Of a stretch of 64,000 nt of DNA, positions 8,269-17,710 are shown piece after piece (the stretch's first letter is position 1; every line of letters starts with the position of its first letter). The stretch comes from Alicycliphilus denitrificans_A (GTDB lineage Bacteria > Pseudomonadota > Gammaproteobacteria > Burkholderiales > Burkholderiaceae_C). The position numbers and the translations under genes are program-made. The DNA lies in assembly GCF_044792555.1 (NCBI RefSeq), contig NZ_CP126238.1, positions 3,348,001-3,412,000 on the forward strand. The letters run 5' to 3'. The notes beneath the pieces were generated by a model. That model did no database searches. It saw nothing but the letters and a program-made list of their open reading frames with translations, and was not told the DNA's origin.

Positions 8269-8357
8269 GAGCTGCTAACGCTTTAGCAGCCTTGATACAG
8301 AGTTCAAACAGACAGCGATGCCATTCCAAAAAAGCGCTAACAGCTATAAATTTAGAA
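8269..8357. repeat. Two inverted half copies of the dispersed element in the pnp leader (copy C)
   Basis: GAGCTGCTAACGCTTTAGCA (from 8269) and AAAAAAGCGCTAACAGCTAT (ending near 8347) are approximately inverted copies about 45 bases apart. Transcribed toward pnp they could form a long hairpin in the untranslated leader. CCATT before and AATTT after the second arm also match the element's flanks. Confidence 0.6.
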
Positions 8358-8410
8358 GCAAACGCAGATATGGAATGACACAGCTTCGCTCTGTTTTCTC
8401 CGGGGTTGAA

Positions 8411-8450
8411 GTAAAAAACGCCTGAGCTAGCAAGCTAACTCAGGCGTTTT
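8411..8450 (-). terminator. Rho-independent terminator of rpsO
   Basis: AACGCCTGAG (about 8417-8426) and CTCAGGCGTT (8439-8448) form a perfect stem with a 12-base loop. On the minus strand the stem is followed by TTTTTT. It lies 15-55 bases past the rpsO stop codon, so pnp probably depends on read-through or its own promoter. Confidence 0.85.
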
Positions 8451-8465
8451 GATCTTGCACTAGGC

Positions 8466-8732
8466 TTACTTGCGCAGGCCCAGTTTGGCGATCAGGGCGG
8501 TGTAGCGCTCTGCGTCTTTGGCCTTGAGGTAGTCGAGCAGCTTGCGGCGGCGGCTCACCATGCGCAGCAGGCCGCGGCGGCCGTGGTGGTCCTTGGCGTG
8601 TTGCTTGAAGTGGGGAGTCAGCTCGTTGATGCGTGCCGTGAGCAGGGCCACTTGCACTTCAGGACTACCGGTATCGTTTTCGGCGCGTTGGTTGGCTTTG
8701 ACAACTTCGGCCTTGATGGAAGATGCGATCAT
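8466..8732 (-). CDS. rpsO: 30S ribosomal protein S15
   Basis: S15 binds 16S rRNA early in assembly of the small-subunit platform. From the ATG at 8732 (MIASSIKAEV) it has 88 residues, the standard length, and AAGGAA lies about seven bases upstream; the open frame continues much further upstream without conserved sequence. Family hallmarks are DTGSPEVQVALLTARI, LTPHFKQHAKDHHGRRGL and RRRKLLDYL. A good sigma-70 promoter lies about 110 bases upstream and a strong terminator follows. In Escherichia coli S15 represses its own mRNA; whether the roughly 100-base leader here does so cannot be seen. Confidence 0.97.
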   Translation of the reverse strand: MIASSIKAEVVKANQRAENDTGSPEVQVALLTARINELTPHFKQHAKDHHGRRGLLRMVSRRRKLLDYLKAKDAERYTALIAKLGLRK

Positions 8733-8838
8733 GCTTTTTTCCTTGAGCGGGGCGCCATGACAAGCGACCCCTGGTTTTACTTGCGCCAGCGGCTGGAATG
8801 ACCACAGGCGTGCGTTCTGCACCATGCAAAACCCGCCA

Positions 8839-8867
8839 ATTATATCGCGTGTCGCTCTTGATGCCCA
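8839..8867 (-). promoter_or_regulatory. Sigma-70 promoter for rpsO
   Basis: On the minus strand TGGGCA (8867-8862) and a perfect TATAAT (8844-8839) are separated by 17 bases. The transcript would begin near 8832, giving a leader of about 100 bases before rpsO. The -35 box is only a 4/6 match, but the spacing and -10 box are ideal. Confidence 0.6.
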
Positions 8868-8958
8868 CCCGGGAGGTTCCGAATGCCCAGCGTACCCGAC
8901 GTCACCCGATGATCCGTGCCTGGACAAAGAGACACCGACACCGCAAGGAGAAGCCACC

Positions 8959-9234
8959 GTGGACACACCGCCCCAGTCCCGATGCATCACCCTCATGGCC
9001 ATAGGAGCCGCGGCCCTGCTCCTGGCAGCTACGCCCTGCCTGGCAGCCAACACCCAGCCCGCGCCGCAAGCCAATGACAGCGCCAACCGGCCAGCGAAAA
9101 AATCCCGCTCCGTCAAGATCAAGCATCAACAGAACCACTCCGGCGAAAGCACAGCAGAGCGCGACCGCAGGCTCTACCGCGAGTGCCGGGGCCTGCCCAA
9201 TGCCGGCGCCTGCCTGGGCTACACGCGCCGTTGA
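8959..9234 (+). CDS. Small secreted protein of unknown function
   Basis: I do not recognise this family. The best start is GTG at 8959, because AAGGAG lies eight bases upstream; it gives 91 residues. The N-terminus is a signal peptide: a hydrophobic core AIGAAALLLAATPCLA with a likely signal peptidase site after CLA, around residue 25. The mature part is polar and basic (AKKSRSVKIKHQQNHSGES) and ends in an Arg/Cys-rich motif, YRECRGLPNAGACLGYTRR, with two cysteines that could form a disulfide bond. It is probably periplasmic. It stands alone between rpsO (divergent) and tRNA-Arg. A start at the ATG at 8998 would lose part of the signal. Confidence 0.65.
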   Translation: MDTPPQSRCITLMAIGAAALLLAATPCLAANTQPAPQANDSANRPAKKSRSVKIKHQQNHSGESTAERDRRLYRECRGLPNAGACLGYTRR

Positions 9235-9341
9235 AACCGCAGCCAAACTTTCAAGAACAGCACAAAAACTCCGCTACAATCTCGGAATCGCCAACAAGGC
9301 TGACCGGCAAATTGATGACGGCAACCAAAAAAGGCGATTTT

Positions 9342-9372
9342 TTGAATCAGCATGGATTTTTCATGCTAAAAT
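9342..9372 (+). promoter_or_regulatory. Candidate promoter for tRNA-Arg
   Basis: TTGAAT (9342-9347) and TAAAAT (9367-9372) are 19 bases apart, and TGC precedes the second box as an extended -10. Transcription would start just before the tRNA at 9383. Another TACAAT at 9275-9280 is a weaker option because no -35 box is seen. Confidence 0.35.
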
Positions 9373-9382
9373 TCAAAGCTTG

Positions 9383-9459
9383 GCGGCTGTAGCTCAGCTG
9401 GATAGAGTACTTGGCTACGAACCAAGGGGTCGTGGGTTCGATTCCTGCCAGCCGCACCA
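9383..9459 (+). tRNA. tRNA-Arg (anticodon ACG), CCA encoded
   Basis: The sequence folds as a 77-base tRNA: acceptor GCGGCTG/CAGCCGC, D arm AGCTCAGCTGGATAGAG, anticodon stem CTTGG/CCAAG with loop CTACGAA (anticodon ACG, arginine), T arm GTGGGTTCGATTCCTGC, discriminator A and encoded CCA. The first anticodon A is normally edited to inosine by TadA so that CGU, CGC and CGA are all read. Confidence 0.96.
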
Positions 9460-9464
9460 AACGC

Positions 9465-9497
9465 AAAGCCCTGAGTCCGAAAGGATTCAGGGCTTTT
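9465..9497 (+). terminator. Terminator after tRNA-Arg
   Basis: AAAGCCCTGA (9465-9474) pairs with TCAGGGCTTTT (9487-9497) just after the tRNA CCA end. The T run is short (four), so it may be leaky and allow expression of greB, which starts 22 bases later. Confidence 0.65.
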
Positions 9498-9518
9498 CCG
9501 TTTGTGCATCATTGCCGC

Positions 9519-10073
9519 ATGAGCAAAGCATTCACCAAAGAAACCGACTCCGATGAGGACGAACCGGCACTGCCGGCCAGTATGCAGGGCGGTGGCAAAA
9601 ACTACATCACACCCCAGGGCTATGCGCGCCTGCGCTCCGAGCTCTTGTCGCTGATCGACGAGGAGCGCCCCAAGGTGGTCGACATCGTCCACTGGGCCGC
9701 CAGCAATGGCGATCGTTCAGAAAATGGCGACTATCTCTATGGCAAGAAAAGACTGCGCGAGATCGATCGACGCATCCGCTTTCTCACCAAAAGGCTGGAA
9801 ATTGCCGAGGTCGTGGATCCTTCCACGCATGCGGGCAGCGACCAGGTCTTTTTTGGCGCCACCGTCACCTACGTCGACGATGAAGATGTGCGGCGCACGG
9901 TGACCATACTCGGCGTGGATGAGGCAGACAACGCCCGGCAACAGATCAGCTGGATCTCTCCCGTGGCGCGGGCCCTGCTCAAGGCACGCGAGGGCGACGA
10001 GGTGGCTCTGCAGACACCGGCAGGCACACGCACCCTGGAAATTGTGTCCGTGAACTACCCCACTGCGCAGTGA
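9519..10073 (+). CDS. greB: Transcription elongation factor GreB
   Basis: GreB enters the secondary channel of RNA polymerase and stimulates cleavage of backtracked transcripts, rescuing stalled complexes. From the ATG at 9519 (MSKAFTKETD) the protein has 184 residues. It has a GreA/GreB N-terminal coiled coil (ITPQGYARLRSELLSLIDEERP to about residue 100) and a C-terminal FKBP-like domain (DQVFFGATVTYVDDEDVRRT onward). The acidic N-terminal extension SDEDEPALP is typical of betaproteobacterial GreB. The upstream open frame overlaps tRNA-Arg and is not coding. Its stop is only six bases from that of spoT, which converges on it. Confidence 0.92.
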   Translation: MSKAFTKETDSDEDEPALPASMQGGGKNYITPQGYARLRSELLSLIDEERPKVVDIVHWAASNGDRSENGDYLYGKKRLREIDRRIRFLTKRLEIAEVVDPSTHAGSDQVFFGATVTYVDDEDVRRTVTILGVDEADNARQQISWISPVARALLKAREGDEVALQTPAGTRTLEIVSVNYPTAQ

Positions 10074-10079
10074 GGTTTG

Positions 10080-12344
<2,265 letters not shown>

Positions 12345-12385
12345 GGCTCAAATGTATCGTGCCCCGCCACCAATGGTGTGCGCGC

Positions 12386-12412
12386 AAAAAAAAGCACCGC
12401 ATGAGCGGTGCT
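12386..12412 (-). terminator. Strong terminator between rpoZ and spoT
   Basis: AGCACCGC (12393-12400) and GCGGTGCT (12405-12412) form a perfect eight-base stem with an ATGA loop. On the minus strand the stem is followed by eight T. It lies about 30-60 bases past the rpoZ stop and 42 bases before the spoT start. Confidence 0.85.
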
Positions 12413-12444
12413 ATTGGCCATACCGGCCGGATGCCGGCGAACGC

Positions 12445-12648
12445 TCAGCCCGGGACTTTCTTCAACATTTCCAGGCCCACCTTGCCGGCAGCGATTTCGC
12501 GCAGGGCCGTGACGGCGGGCTTGTTGCGGCTTTCGATCTTCGGCGCGTGGCCCTGGCTGAGCATGCGGGCACGGTAGGTGGCGGCAAGCACCAGCTGAAA
12601 GCGATTGGGAATCTGCTCGAGGCAGTCTTCCACGGTAATGCGGGCCAT
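12445..12648 (-). CDS. rpoZ: DNA-directed RNA polymerase omega subunit
   Basis: Omega helps fold and stabilise the beta' subunit and in many proteobacteria forms part of a ppGpp-binding site on RNA polymerase. The 67-residue protein starts MARITVEDCLEQIPNRFQLV, with the family's R-I-T-V-E-D-C and NRFxLV motifs, and has AARxRA-like ATYRARML. Length is normal for beta-proteobacteria. GGAGAAAA lies just upstream of the start. It lies 20 bases after gmk and before spoT, a conserved trio linking polymerase, guanylate and alarmone metabolism. Confidence 0.96.
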   Translation of the reverse strand: MARITVEDCLEQIPNRFQLVLAATYRARMLSQGHAPKIESRNKPAVTALREIAAGKVGLEMLKKVPG

Positions 12649-12668
12649 GGGTTTTCTCCGGTGGGGAA

Positions 12669-13289
12669 TCAGGGGATGTTGAGCGATTCGAAGGTCTGGG
12701 CCCGGGCGCGGCGCTGGGCGGCGTACTTCAGGCGCTGGGCGTGAACAATGGTTTTCAGGTCGAAAAGCGCTCGCTCAAAGACTTCGTTGATTATAACGAA
12801 GTCGAATTTGCAGGCCTCAGCCATCTCCTGGGCAGCATTTTTCAGGCGCAGGTCGATCACATCGGCCGTGTCTTCGCCGCGCCGCTCCAGGCGCGAGCGC
12901 AGCTCGTCCCAGCTCGGGGGCAGGATGAAGATCAGCACCGCATTCACGAAGGCCTGCTTGATCTGCAGCGCACCCTGGTAGTCGATCTCCAGCACCACAT
13001 CGGCGCCCTGCGCCACGCGCTCCTCGATGGCCTTGCGCGAGGTGCCGTAGCGGCGCCCATGCACGTTGGCCCATTCCACAAAGCCATTGGCCTGCACCAT
13101 GGCGTCGAATTCCTGCTCGGAGGCGAAGAAATACTCACGCCCGTGCTTTTCCTGCCCGCGCGGCGCGCGCGTGGTGTGCGACACCGAGGGCTGCACGCGC
13201 GCGTCCAGCTCCATCAGCGCCTTGACCAAGCTGGACTTGCCTGCCCCGCTGGGGGCAGAGACTACAAATAAATTTCCAGGGTAATCCAT
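12669..13289 (-). CDS. gmk: Guanylate kinase
   Basis: Gmk phosphorylates GMP and dGMP to the diphosphates with ATP. The 206-residue protein has the phosphate loop VVSAPSGAGKSSLVKAL with Lys18 and the GMP-binding segment SVSHTTRAPRGQEKHGREYF, including the conserved Ser-x-Thr-Thr-Arg and Arg-x-Gly-E-x-x-G-x-x-Y pattern. Length is normal. Its start (MDYPGNLF) has only a weak ribosome-binding site, because a dispersed-repeat copy lies directly upstream between it and yicC. Confidence 0.97.
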   Translation of the reverse strand: MDYPGNLFVVSAPSGAGKSSLVKALMELDARVQPSVSHTTRAPRGQEKHGREYFFASEQEFDAMVQANGFVEWANVHGRRYGTSRKAIEERVAQGADVVLEIDYQGALQIKQAFVNAVLIFILPPSWDELRSRLERRGEDTADVIDLRLKNAAQEMAEACKFDFVIINEVFERALFDLKTIVHAQRLKYAAQRRARAQTFESLNIP

Positions 13290-13291
13290 AT

Positions 13292-13324
13292 GCGGTAAGC
13301 GCTTGGCGCTATCAAAATTGGTTT
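13292..13324. repeat. Partial dispersed AGCGCTT element (copy D)
   Basis: GGTAAGCGCTTGGCGCTATC then AAAATTGGTTT fills the whole gap between yicC and gmk. The core AAGCGCTTGGCGCT is shorter than in other copies, as if the two arms had been brought together. Confidence 0.5.
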
Positions 13325-14231
13325 ACTCGATATTCTGCACCTGCTCGCGCATCTGCTCAATCAGCACCTTCATGTCCACGCTGATGCGCGTGAGCTCCAT
13401 GGCCGCGGACTTGGAGCCCAGGGTGTTGGCCTCGCGGTGCAGCTCCTGGATCAGAAAGTCCAGGCGCTTGCCGACCTCGCCGCCCTTTTTCAGCAGGCGC
13501 TCGATCTCCTCCAGATGCGACTGCAGCCGCGTGATTTCCTCGGCCACGTCGATGCGTATGGCAAAGGCCGTGGCCTCCGTCAGCGCCCGGTCTTGCGCGG
13601 CCTGCGGCACGGCCGTGCCCTCGGCCAGCTGCATGGCCTCCTTCCAGCGCTCCATGAAGCGCTGGCGCTGCTGCTCGACTAGTTGCGGCACCAGAGGCCC
13701 GGCCTGCCCGGCCAATGCGCGCAGCTGCCCCAGGCGGTCGTGCAGCATGGCCGCCAGGCGCTCGCCCTCGCGCATGCGCGCGGCGACCATGTCGTCCAGC
13801 GCACGCTGCGCCAGCTCCAGCACCGGCTCGCTCCAGTCCTGTTCGGGAGCACCGGCATTCGCGCACAGCCGCAGCGCCTCGGCCACGCTCAGGGGGGCGG
13901 CATCGGGCAGCCAGGAGCGCACCGCATCCTGCACCGCTCCCACGCGCTGCAGCAGCCGCGGTGTGGGCTCGGCCAGGATCGCGGACTCGTCGCTATCGAC
14001 AAAGGCGCGTACCTCGACCTTGCCGCGCTTGAGGCGCTGCGTGAGCAGGGCGCGCAGCGCCGGCTCTTGGGCGCGCAGCTCGTCGGACAAGCGCAACGAC
14101 AAGTCCAGGAAGCGGCTGTTGACGGAGCGTATTTCCAAGCCCAGACGGCGTGCATTGCCGGGCCTGCCCTCCCCTGCTGCGGCCACGCCCAGCTGCACGC
14201 TGGCGTATCCGGTCATGCTGTAAACTGCCAT
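13323..14231 (-). CDS. yicC: YicC family endoribonuclease (DUF1732)
   Basis: YicC/YloC proteins are conserved bacterial RNases; the Escherichia coli member has been reported to act in small-RNA decay. The 302-residue protein starts MAVYSMTGYASVQ, the family signature, and has the conserved IRSVNSRFLDLSLRL near 55-70. The C-terminal half ends with EITRLQSHLEEIERLL, KRLDFLIQELHREANTLGSK and DMKVLIEQMREQVQNIE, the typical DUF1732 region. It is the first gene of a minus-strand run yicC-gmk-rpoZ-spoT. The upstream region is shared with the divergent kinase gene. Confidence 0.93.
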   Translation of the reverse strand: MAVYSMTGYASVQLGVAAAGEGRPGNARRLGLEIRSVNSRFLDLSLRLSDELRAQEPALRALLTQRLKRGKVEVRAFVDSDESAILAEPTPRLLQRVGAVQDAVRSWLPDAAPLSVAEALRLCANAGAPEQDWSEPVLELAQRALDDMVAARMREGERLAAMLHDRLGQLRALAGQAGPLVPQLVEQQRQRFMERWKEAMQLAEGTAVPQAAQDRALTEATAFAIRIDVAEEITRLQSHLEEIERLLKKGGEVGKRLDFLIQELHREANTLGSKSAAMELTRISVDMKVLIEQMREQVQNIE

Positions 14232-14310
14232 GAGACTTTCGGTGGTTGGTTGCTTGCAATCCGGCGATTATCCGGGTTCCCACCCGTGACCGTGTCCGCT
14301 CTTGCTGCCC

Positions 14311-15327
14311 ATGTCCAAAATCAAGCCTGCCCCACTGCCCTGCGACACCATGATTGGCGGCTACCGTGTGGTGCGCAAGCTGGCTGCGGGTGGTTTTGGC
14401 GTGGTGTATCTGGCCATCGATTCCGAAGGCCAGCAGGTGGCGATCAAGGAGTACCTGCCCGCCTCCCTGGCCACGCGCGCGCCGGGCGAGCTGCTGCCCC
14501 AGGTGCAGCCCGAAAAACTCTCGCTCTACCGCCTGGGCCTGAAGAGCTTTTTTGAAGAGGGGCGCTCGCTGGCACAGATTTCGCATGCCTCCGTGGTGAG
14601 CGTGCTGAATTTCTTTCGCGAGAACGAAACCGTCTACATGGTGATGAATTACCTGGAGGGAGCCTCCCTGCAGGATTTCATCGTCACTGCGCGCGAGCTC
14701 AAGGCGCAAAAGGTGTTCCGCGAATCCACCATACGCTCGTTGTTCGACGAGGTGCTGCGCGGCCTGCGCATCGTGCACCAGCACAAGATGCTGCACCTCG
14801 ATATCAAGCCGGCCAACATCTTCATCACCGACGACAACCGCGCGGTGATGATCGACTTCGGCGCTGCGCGCGAGGTGCTGTCCAAGGAGGGCAACTTCAT
14901 CCGCCCCATGTACACGCCGGGCTTCGCCGCCCCCGAGATGTACCGGCGCGACGGCATGATGGGGCCGTGGACCGACATCTACGCCATAGGCGCCTGCATC
15001 TATGCCTGCATGCAGGGCTTTCCCCCGGCCGAGGCGCCGCAGCGCCAGGACAAGGATCGCCTGACGCTGGCGCTGAACAAGCTGCGCGGCATTTATTCCG
15101 ACAACCTGATCGAGGTGGTGGAATGGTGCATGGCGCTCGATCCGCTGTCACGCCCGCAGTCGGTGTTTGCGCTGCAAAAGGAACTCAGCCGCGAAGGCGA
15201 GCGCCGCTACACCAAGCTGTCAGTGGCCGAGAAAATGCGCATGCAACTGGACTCGCTGGTGTCGGACACCAGGAAGGGCGTGCAAAAAGCAGCCGAAGCC
15301 ACGGGCCTGGGAGCGCGGCCCAAATGA
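14311..15327 (+). CDS. Hanks-type serine/threonine protein kinase, non-RD
   Basis: This is a eukaryotic-like Ser/Thr kinase of 338 residues starting at MSKIKPAPLP. The kinase motifs are complete: glycine loop KLAAGGFGVVYLA (24-35), catalytic Lys46 (VAIKEY), catalytic loop HLDIKPANIF with Asp164, DFG at 182-184 and APE at 207-209. The loop has HLD instead of HRD, making it a non-RD kinase, a group often regulated without activation-loop phosphorylation. No transmembrane helix or PASTA sensor is visible, so it is cytosolic. The C-terminal part (from about 285) is charged and helical. It overlaps the PP2C phosphatase gene by four bases. Substrates are unknown. Confidence 0.9.
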   Translation: MSKIKPAPLPCDTMIGGYRVVRKLAAGGFGVVYLAIDSEGQQVAIKEYLPASLATRAPGELLPQVQPEKLSLYRLGLKSFFEEGRSLAQISHASVVSVLNFFRENETVYMVMNYLEGASLQDFIVTARELKAQKVFRESTIRSLFDEVLRGLRIVHQHKMLHLDIKPANIFITDDNRAVMIDFGAAREVLSKEGNFIRPMYTPGFAAPEMYRRDGMMGPWTDIYAIGACIYACMQGFPPAEAPQRQDKDRLTLALNKLRGIYSDNLIEVVEWCMALDPLSRPQSVFALQKELSREGERRYTKLSVAEKMRMQLDSLVSDTRKGVQKAAEATGLGARPK

Positions 15328-16229
15328 AGTTCTCCGTCTTCCAGCTCAGCCGCCGCGGCGGGCGCGAGAACAACGAGGACCGCATGGGCTACAGCTACAC
15401 GCGGGAGTCGGCCTTGTTCGTGCTGGCCGATGGCATGGGCGGCCACCCCAAGGGCGAGGTTGCCGCACAGATCGCCATACAAATGGTGTCCGCCATGTTC
15501 CAGCACCGGGCCAGGCCCGCGCTGAAGAACGTGCCCGAATTCCTTTCCGCCGCCCTGCTCACTGCACACCACCAGATCCTGCGCTACGGCAACGACAAGG
15601 GCATGCTGGACACGCCGCGCACCACGCTGGTGGTGGCCGTGGTGCAGGCCGGCTGCGCCTACTGGATTCACTGCGGCGACTCGCGCCTGTACCTGGTGCG
15701 CGGCGGCGAGTTGCTCATGCGCACACGCGACCATTCCTATCAGGAGCTGCGCGGCTCCTCCGTGCCCGGCCTGGAGAGGGTGAACCGCAACGTGCTGTTC
15801 TCCTGCCTGGGCTCGCCCACCAAGCCGCTGTTCGACCTGGCCGGCCCGCTGCTGCTGGAGCAGGGGGATCGCCTGCTGCTGTGCTCCGACGGCCTGTGGA
15901 GCCAGCTGAGCGATGCGGCGATAGCGCGCGAGCTAGGTCGCCAGGCCGTGTCGCATGCCGTACCCGACCTGGTCCAGGACGCCCTGCGCAAGGCCGGCAA
16001 CACCAGTGACAACGTCACCGTCGTGGCCATGGAGTGGGAGACGCCAAACGTTTTCCAGGACTCCTCCGAGGGCGTATCCACCGACAGCATCAACGACGAG
16101 GTGTTTGCCTCCACCATCCAGGCCGGACCACTGGAAGGCTTCGTGGATGACCTGGACGACGAGGCCATAGAACGCTCGATCGCCGAGATCAACGAAGCCA
16201 TCCGGCGCACGGCCGCGCGCAAGCCGTAG
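15324..16229 (+). CDS. PP2C-type serine/threonine protein phosphatase
   Basis: This 301-residue protein is a metal-dependent PP2C phosphatase. Metal-binding and core motifs are visible: RENNEDR with Asp19, VLADGMGGHPKGE with Asp36, HCGDSRLYLVRGG, LLLCSDGLWSQL and SDNVTVVAMEW. The catalytic domain spans about 1-245. A C-terminal acidic tail (about 250-301, with FVDDLDDEAIERSIAEINEA) is outside the catalytic fold. The ATG overlaps the kinase stop (ATGA at 15324-15327), so the two are translationally coupled and very probably act on the same targets in opposite directions. Confidence 0.92.
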   Translation: MKFSVFQLSRRGGRENNEDRMGYSYTRESALFVLADGMGGHPKGEVAAQIAIQMVSAMFQHRARPALKNVPEFLSAALLTAHHQILRYGNDKGMLDTPRTTLVVAVVQAGCAYWIHCGDSRLYLVRGGELLMRTRDHSYQELRGSSVPGLERVNRNVLFSCLGSPTKPLFDLAGPLLLEQGDRLLLCSDGLWSQLSDAAIARELGRQAVSHAVPDLVQDALRKAGNTSDNVTVVAMEWETPNVFQDSSEGVSTDSINDEVFASTIQAGPLEGFVDDLDDEAIERSIAEINEAIRRTAARKP

Positions 16230-16300
16230 CCGCGCCCATCCCCAGCCACCCGACACGCGCCCCGATGGCGCGCCAGCCTTTTCGAACCAGATCCGACCTT

Positions 16301-17047
16301 ATGAGCCCCACCCCCTTTGCCCGCAGCGGCGGCCGCGCCCCGGACCAGCTGCGCCCGATCCGCATCACACGCCACTACACCATGCATGCCGAGGGCGCGG
16401 TGCTCATCGAGTTCGGCAACACGCGCGTGCTGTGCACCGCCTCGGTCGAAGAAAAGGTGCCGCCGCACAAGCGCGGCAGTGGCGAGGGCTGGGTGACGGC
16501 CGAATACGGCATGCTGCCGCGCGCCACCCATACGCGCAGCGACCGCGAGGCCGCGCGCGGCAAGCAAAGCGGACGCACGCAGGAGATCCAGCGCCTGATC
16601 GGCCGCAGCCTGCGCGCGGTGTTCGACCTTCGGCTTCTCGGCGAGCGCACCATACAAATCGACTGCGACGTGATCCAGGCCGACGGCGGCACGCGCACCG
16701 CCGCCATCACCGGCGCCTGGGTGGCGGCGCAGGATGCGGTGGCCACGCTGCTGGCCGCCGGCAAGATCGCCGCCTCGCCCATCACGGGTGCGGTGGCCGC
16801 GGTGTCGGTGGGCATCGTGCAGTGCCAGCCGCTCTTGGATCTCGAATATGTGGAAGACGTCGCCTGCGACACCGACATGAATGTCGTCATGACCATGGAT
16901 CAAGCAGGAGTGGGCCACTACGTGGAGGTGCAGGGCACGGCCGAGGGCGCGGCCTTCTCGCGCAGCGAAATGGACCAGCTGCTGACCCTGGCCGAGAAAG
17001 GCATCGCCGAGCTGGTGCTGCTACAGCAGAAATCGCTACGTAATTAA
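16301..17047 (+). CDS. rph: Ribonuclease PH
   Basis: RNase PH is a phosphate-dependent 3' exoribonuclease that trims tRNA precursors and helps degrade structured RNA. From the ATG at 16301 (MSPTPFARSGGRAPDQLRPI) it has 248 residues; the in-frame ATG at 16265 would add 12 non-conserved residues. Hallmarks are GSGEGWVTAEYGMLPRATH, the RQSGRTQEIQRLIGRSLRA-type segment and DVIQADGGTRTAAITGA, which contain the phosphate and metal ligands. The gene is full length, unlike the frameshifted rph of E. coli K-12 strains. Its stop lies at the edge of a dispersed repeat. Confidence 0.96.
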   Translation: MSPTPFARSGGRAPDQLRPIRITRHYTMHAEGAVLIEFGNTRVLCTASVEEKVPPHKRGSGEGWVTAEYGMLPRATHTRSDREAARGKQSGRTQEIQRLIGRSLRAVFDLRLLGERTIQIDCDVIQADGGTRTAAITGAWVAAQDAVATLLAAGKIAASPITGAVAAVSVGIVQCQPLLDLEYVEDVACDTDMNVVMTMDQAGVGHYVEVQGTAEGAAFSRSEMDQLLTLAEKGIAELVLLQQKSLRN

Positions 17048-17092
17048 TAGCTACTAACGCTTTATAAAAAAGCGCAAAAGACCATTTTGACC
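17044..17092. repeat. Dispersed AGCGCTT element (copy E)
   Basis: TTAATAGCTACTAACGCTTT, then AAAAAAGCGCAAAAGACC and ATTTTGACC, fill the complete rph-rdgB gap. This is one of the clearest copies. It begins within the rph stop codon and ends just before the rdgB ATG at 17093. Confidence 0.75.
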
Positions 17093-17710
17093 ATGAAACT
17101 CGTGCTTGCATCCAACAACCGTGGCAAGCTCGCCGAGCTGCAGGCCATGCTGGCCCCGCTGGGCGTGGAGCTGATCGCCCAGGCCGAACTGGGCGTGGGC
17201 GAGGCCGAGGAGCCCTTCCACACCTTCGTGGAGAACGCCCTGGCCAAGGCCCGCTTTGCCAGCGCCCACACCGGCCTGCCGGCACTGGCCGACGACGCCG
17301 GCCTGTGCGTGGCGGCCTTCGGCGGCCTGCCCGGCGTGCAGACGGCCTACTACGCCACGCAGTTCGGCTACGAAAAAAGCGACACCAACAACGTACGCGC
17401 CCTGCTGGAGCAGATGCAGGGCATAGCGGACCGCCGCGCCGCCATGGTCAGCACCCTGGTGGCCGTGCGCAGCCCGCAGGACCCCGAGCCACTGATCGCC
17501 GTGGGCCGCGTGGCCGGCGAGATCGCGCCCGCGCCGCGCGGCAGCGGCGGCTTCGGCTTCGACCCGGTGATGCTCCTGCCCGCCTTCGGCAAGACCTTTG
17601 CCGAGCTGCCCGTCGAGGTGAAGAACGCCCACAGCCACCGCGGCCTTGCGGCCCAGCAGATGCTGGCGCTGATGCGCACGCACTGGTTTGCGGATACAGC
17701 AAAAAAGTGA
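17093..17710 (+). CDS. rdgB: dITP/XTP pyrophosphatase (RdgB/HAM1 family)
   Basis: RdgB hydrolyses non-canonical purine triphosphates (ITP, dITP, XTP) and keeps deaminated bases out of DNA and RNA. From the ATG at 17093 (MKLVLASNNRGKLAEL) the protein has 205 residues. The family signature SNNxGK is present near the start, with LADDAGLCVAAFGGLPGVQT in the middle and SGGFGFDPVMLLP followed by KNAHSHRGLA near the end. It lies between rph and hemW, a common arrangement. Both of its boundaries are dispersed-repeat arms, and its stop codon is in the second one. Confidence 0.95.
   Translation: MKLVLASNNRGKLAELQAMLAPLGVELIAQAELGVGEAEEPFHTFVENALAKARFASAHTGLPALADDAGLCVAAFGGLPGVQTAYYATQFGYEKSDTNNVRALLEQMQGIADRRAAMVSTLVAVRSPQDPEPLIAVGRVAGEIAPAPRGSGGFGFDPVMLLPAFGKTFAELPVEVKNAHSHRGLAAQQMLALMRTHWFADTAKK

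Noticed and set aside
6060..8270. 736-codon open frame opposite pnp on the plus strand
   Set aside because: It mirrors pnp almost exactly; high-GC codon bias on the coding strand removes stops from this frame. Its protein is low-complexity His/Leu/Gln-rich and matches no family.
9275..9280. TACAAT as a tRNA-Arg -10 box
   Set aside because: No acceptable -35 hexamer is found 16-18 bases upstream and the distance to the tRNA is about 100 bases; the nearer candidate at 9342-9372 is preferred.
12669..13289. Plus-strand open frames opposite gmk
   Set aside because: They overlap gmk fully, lack recognisable domains and have no ribosome-binding sites.
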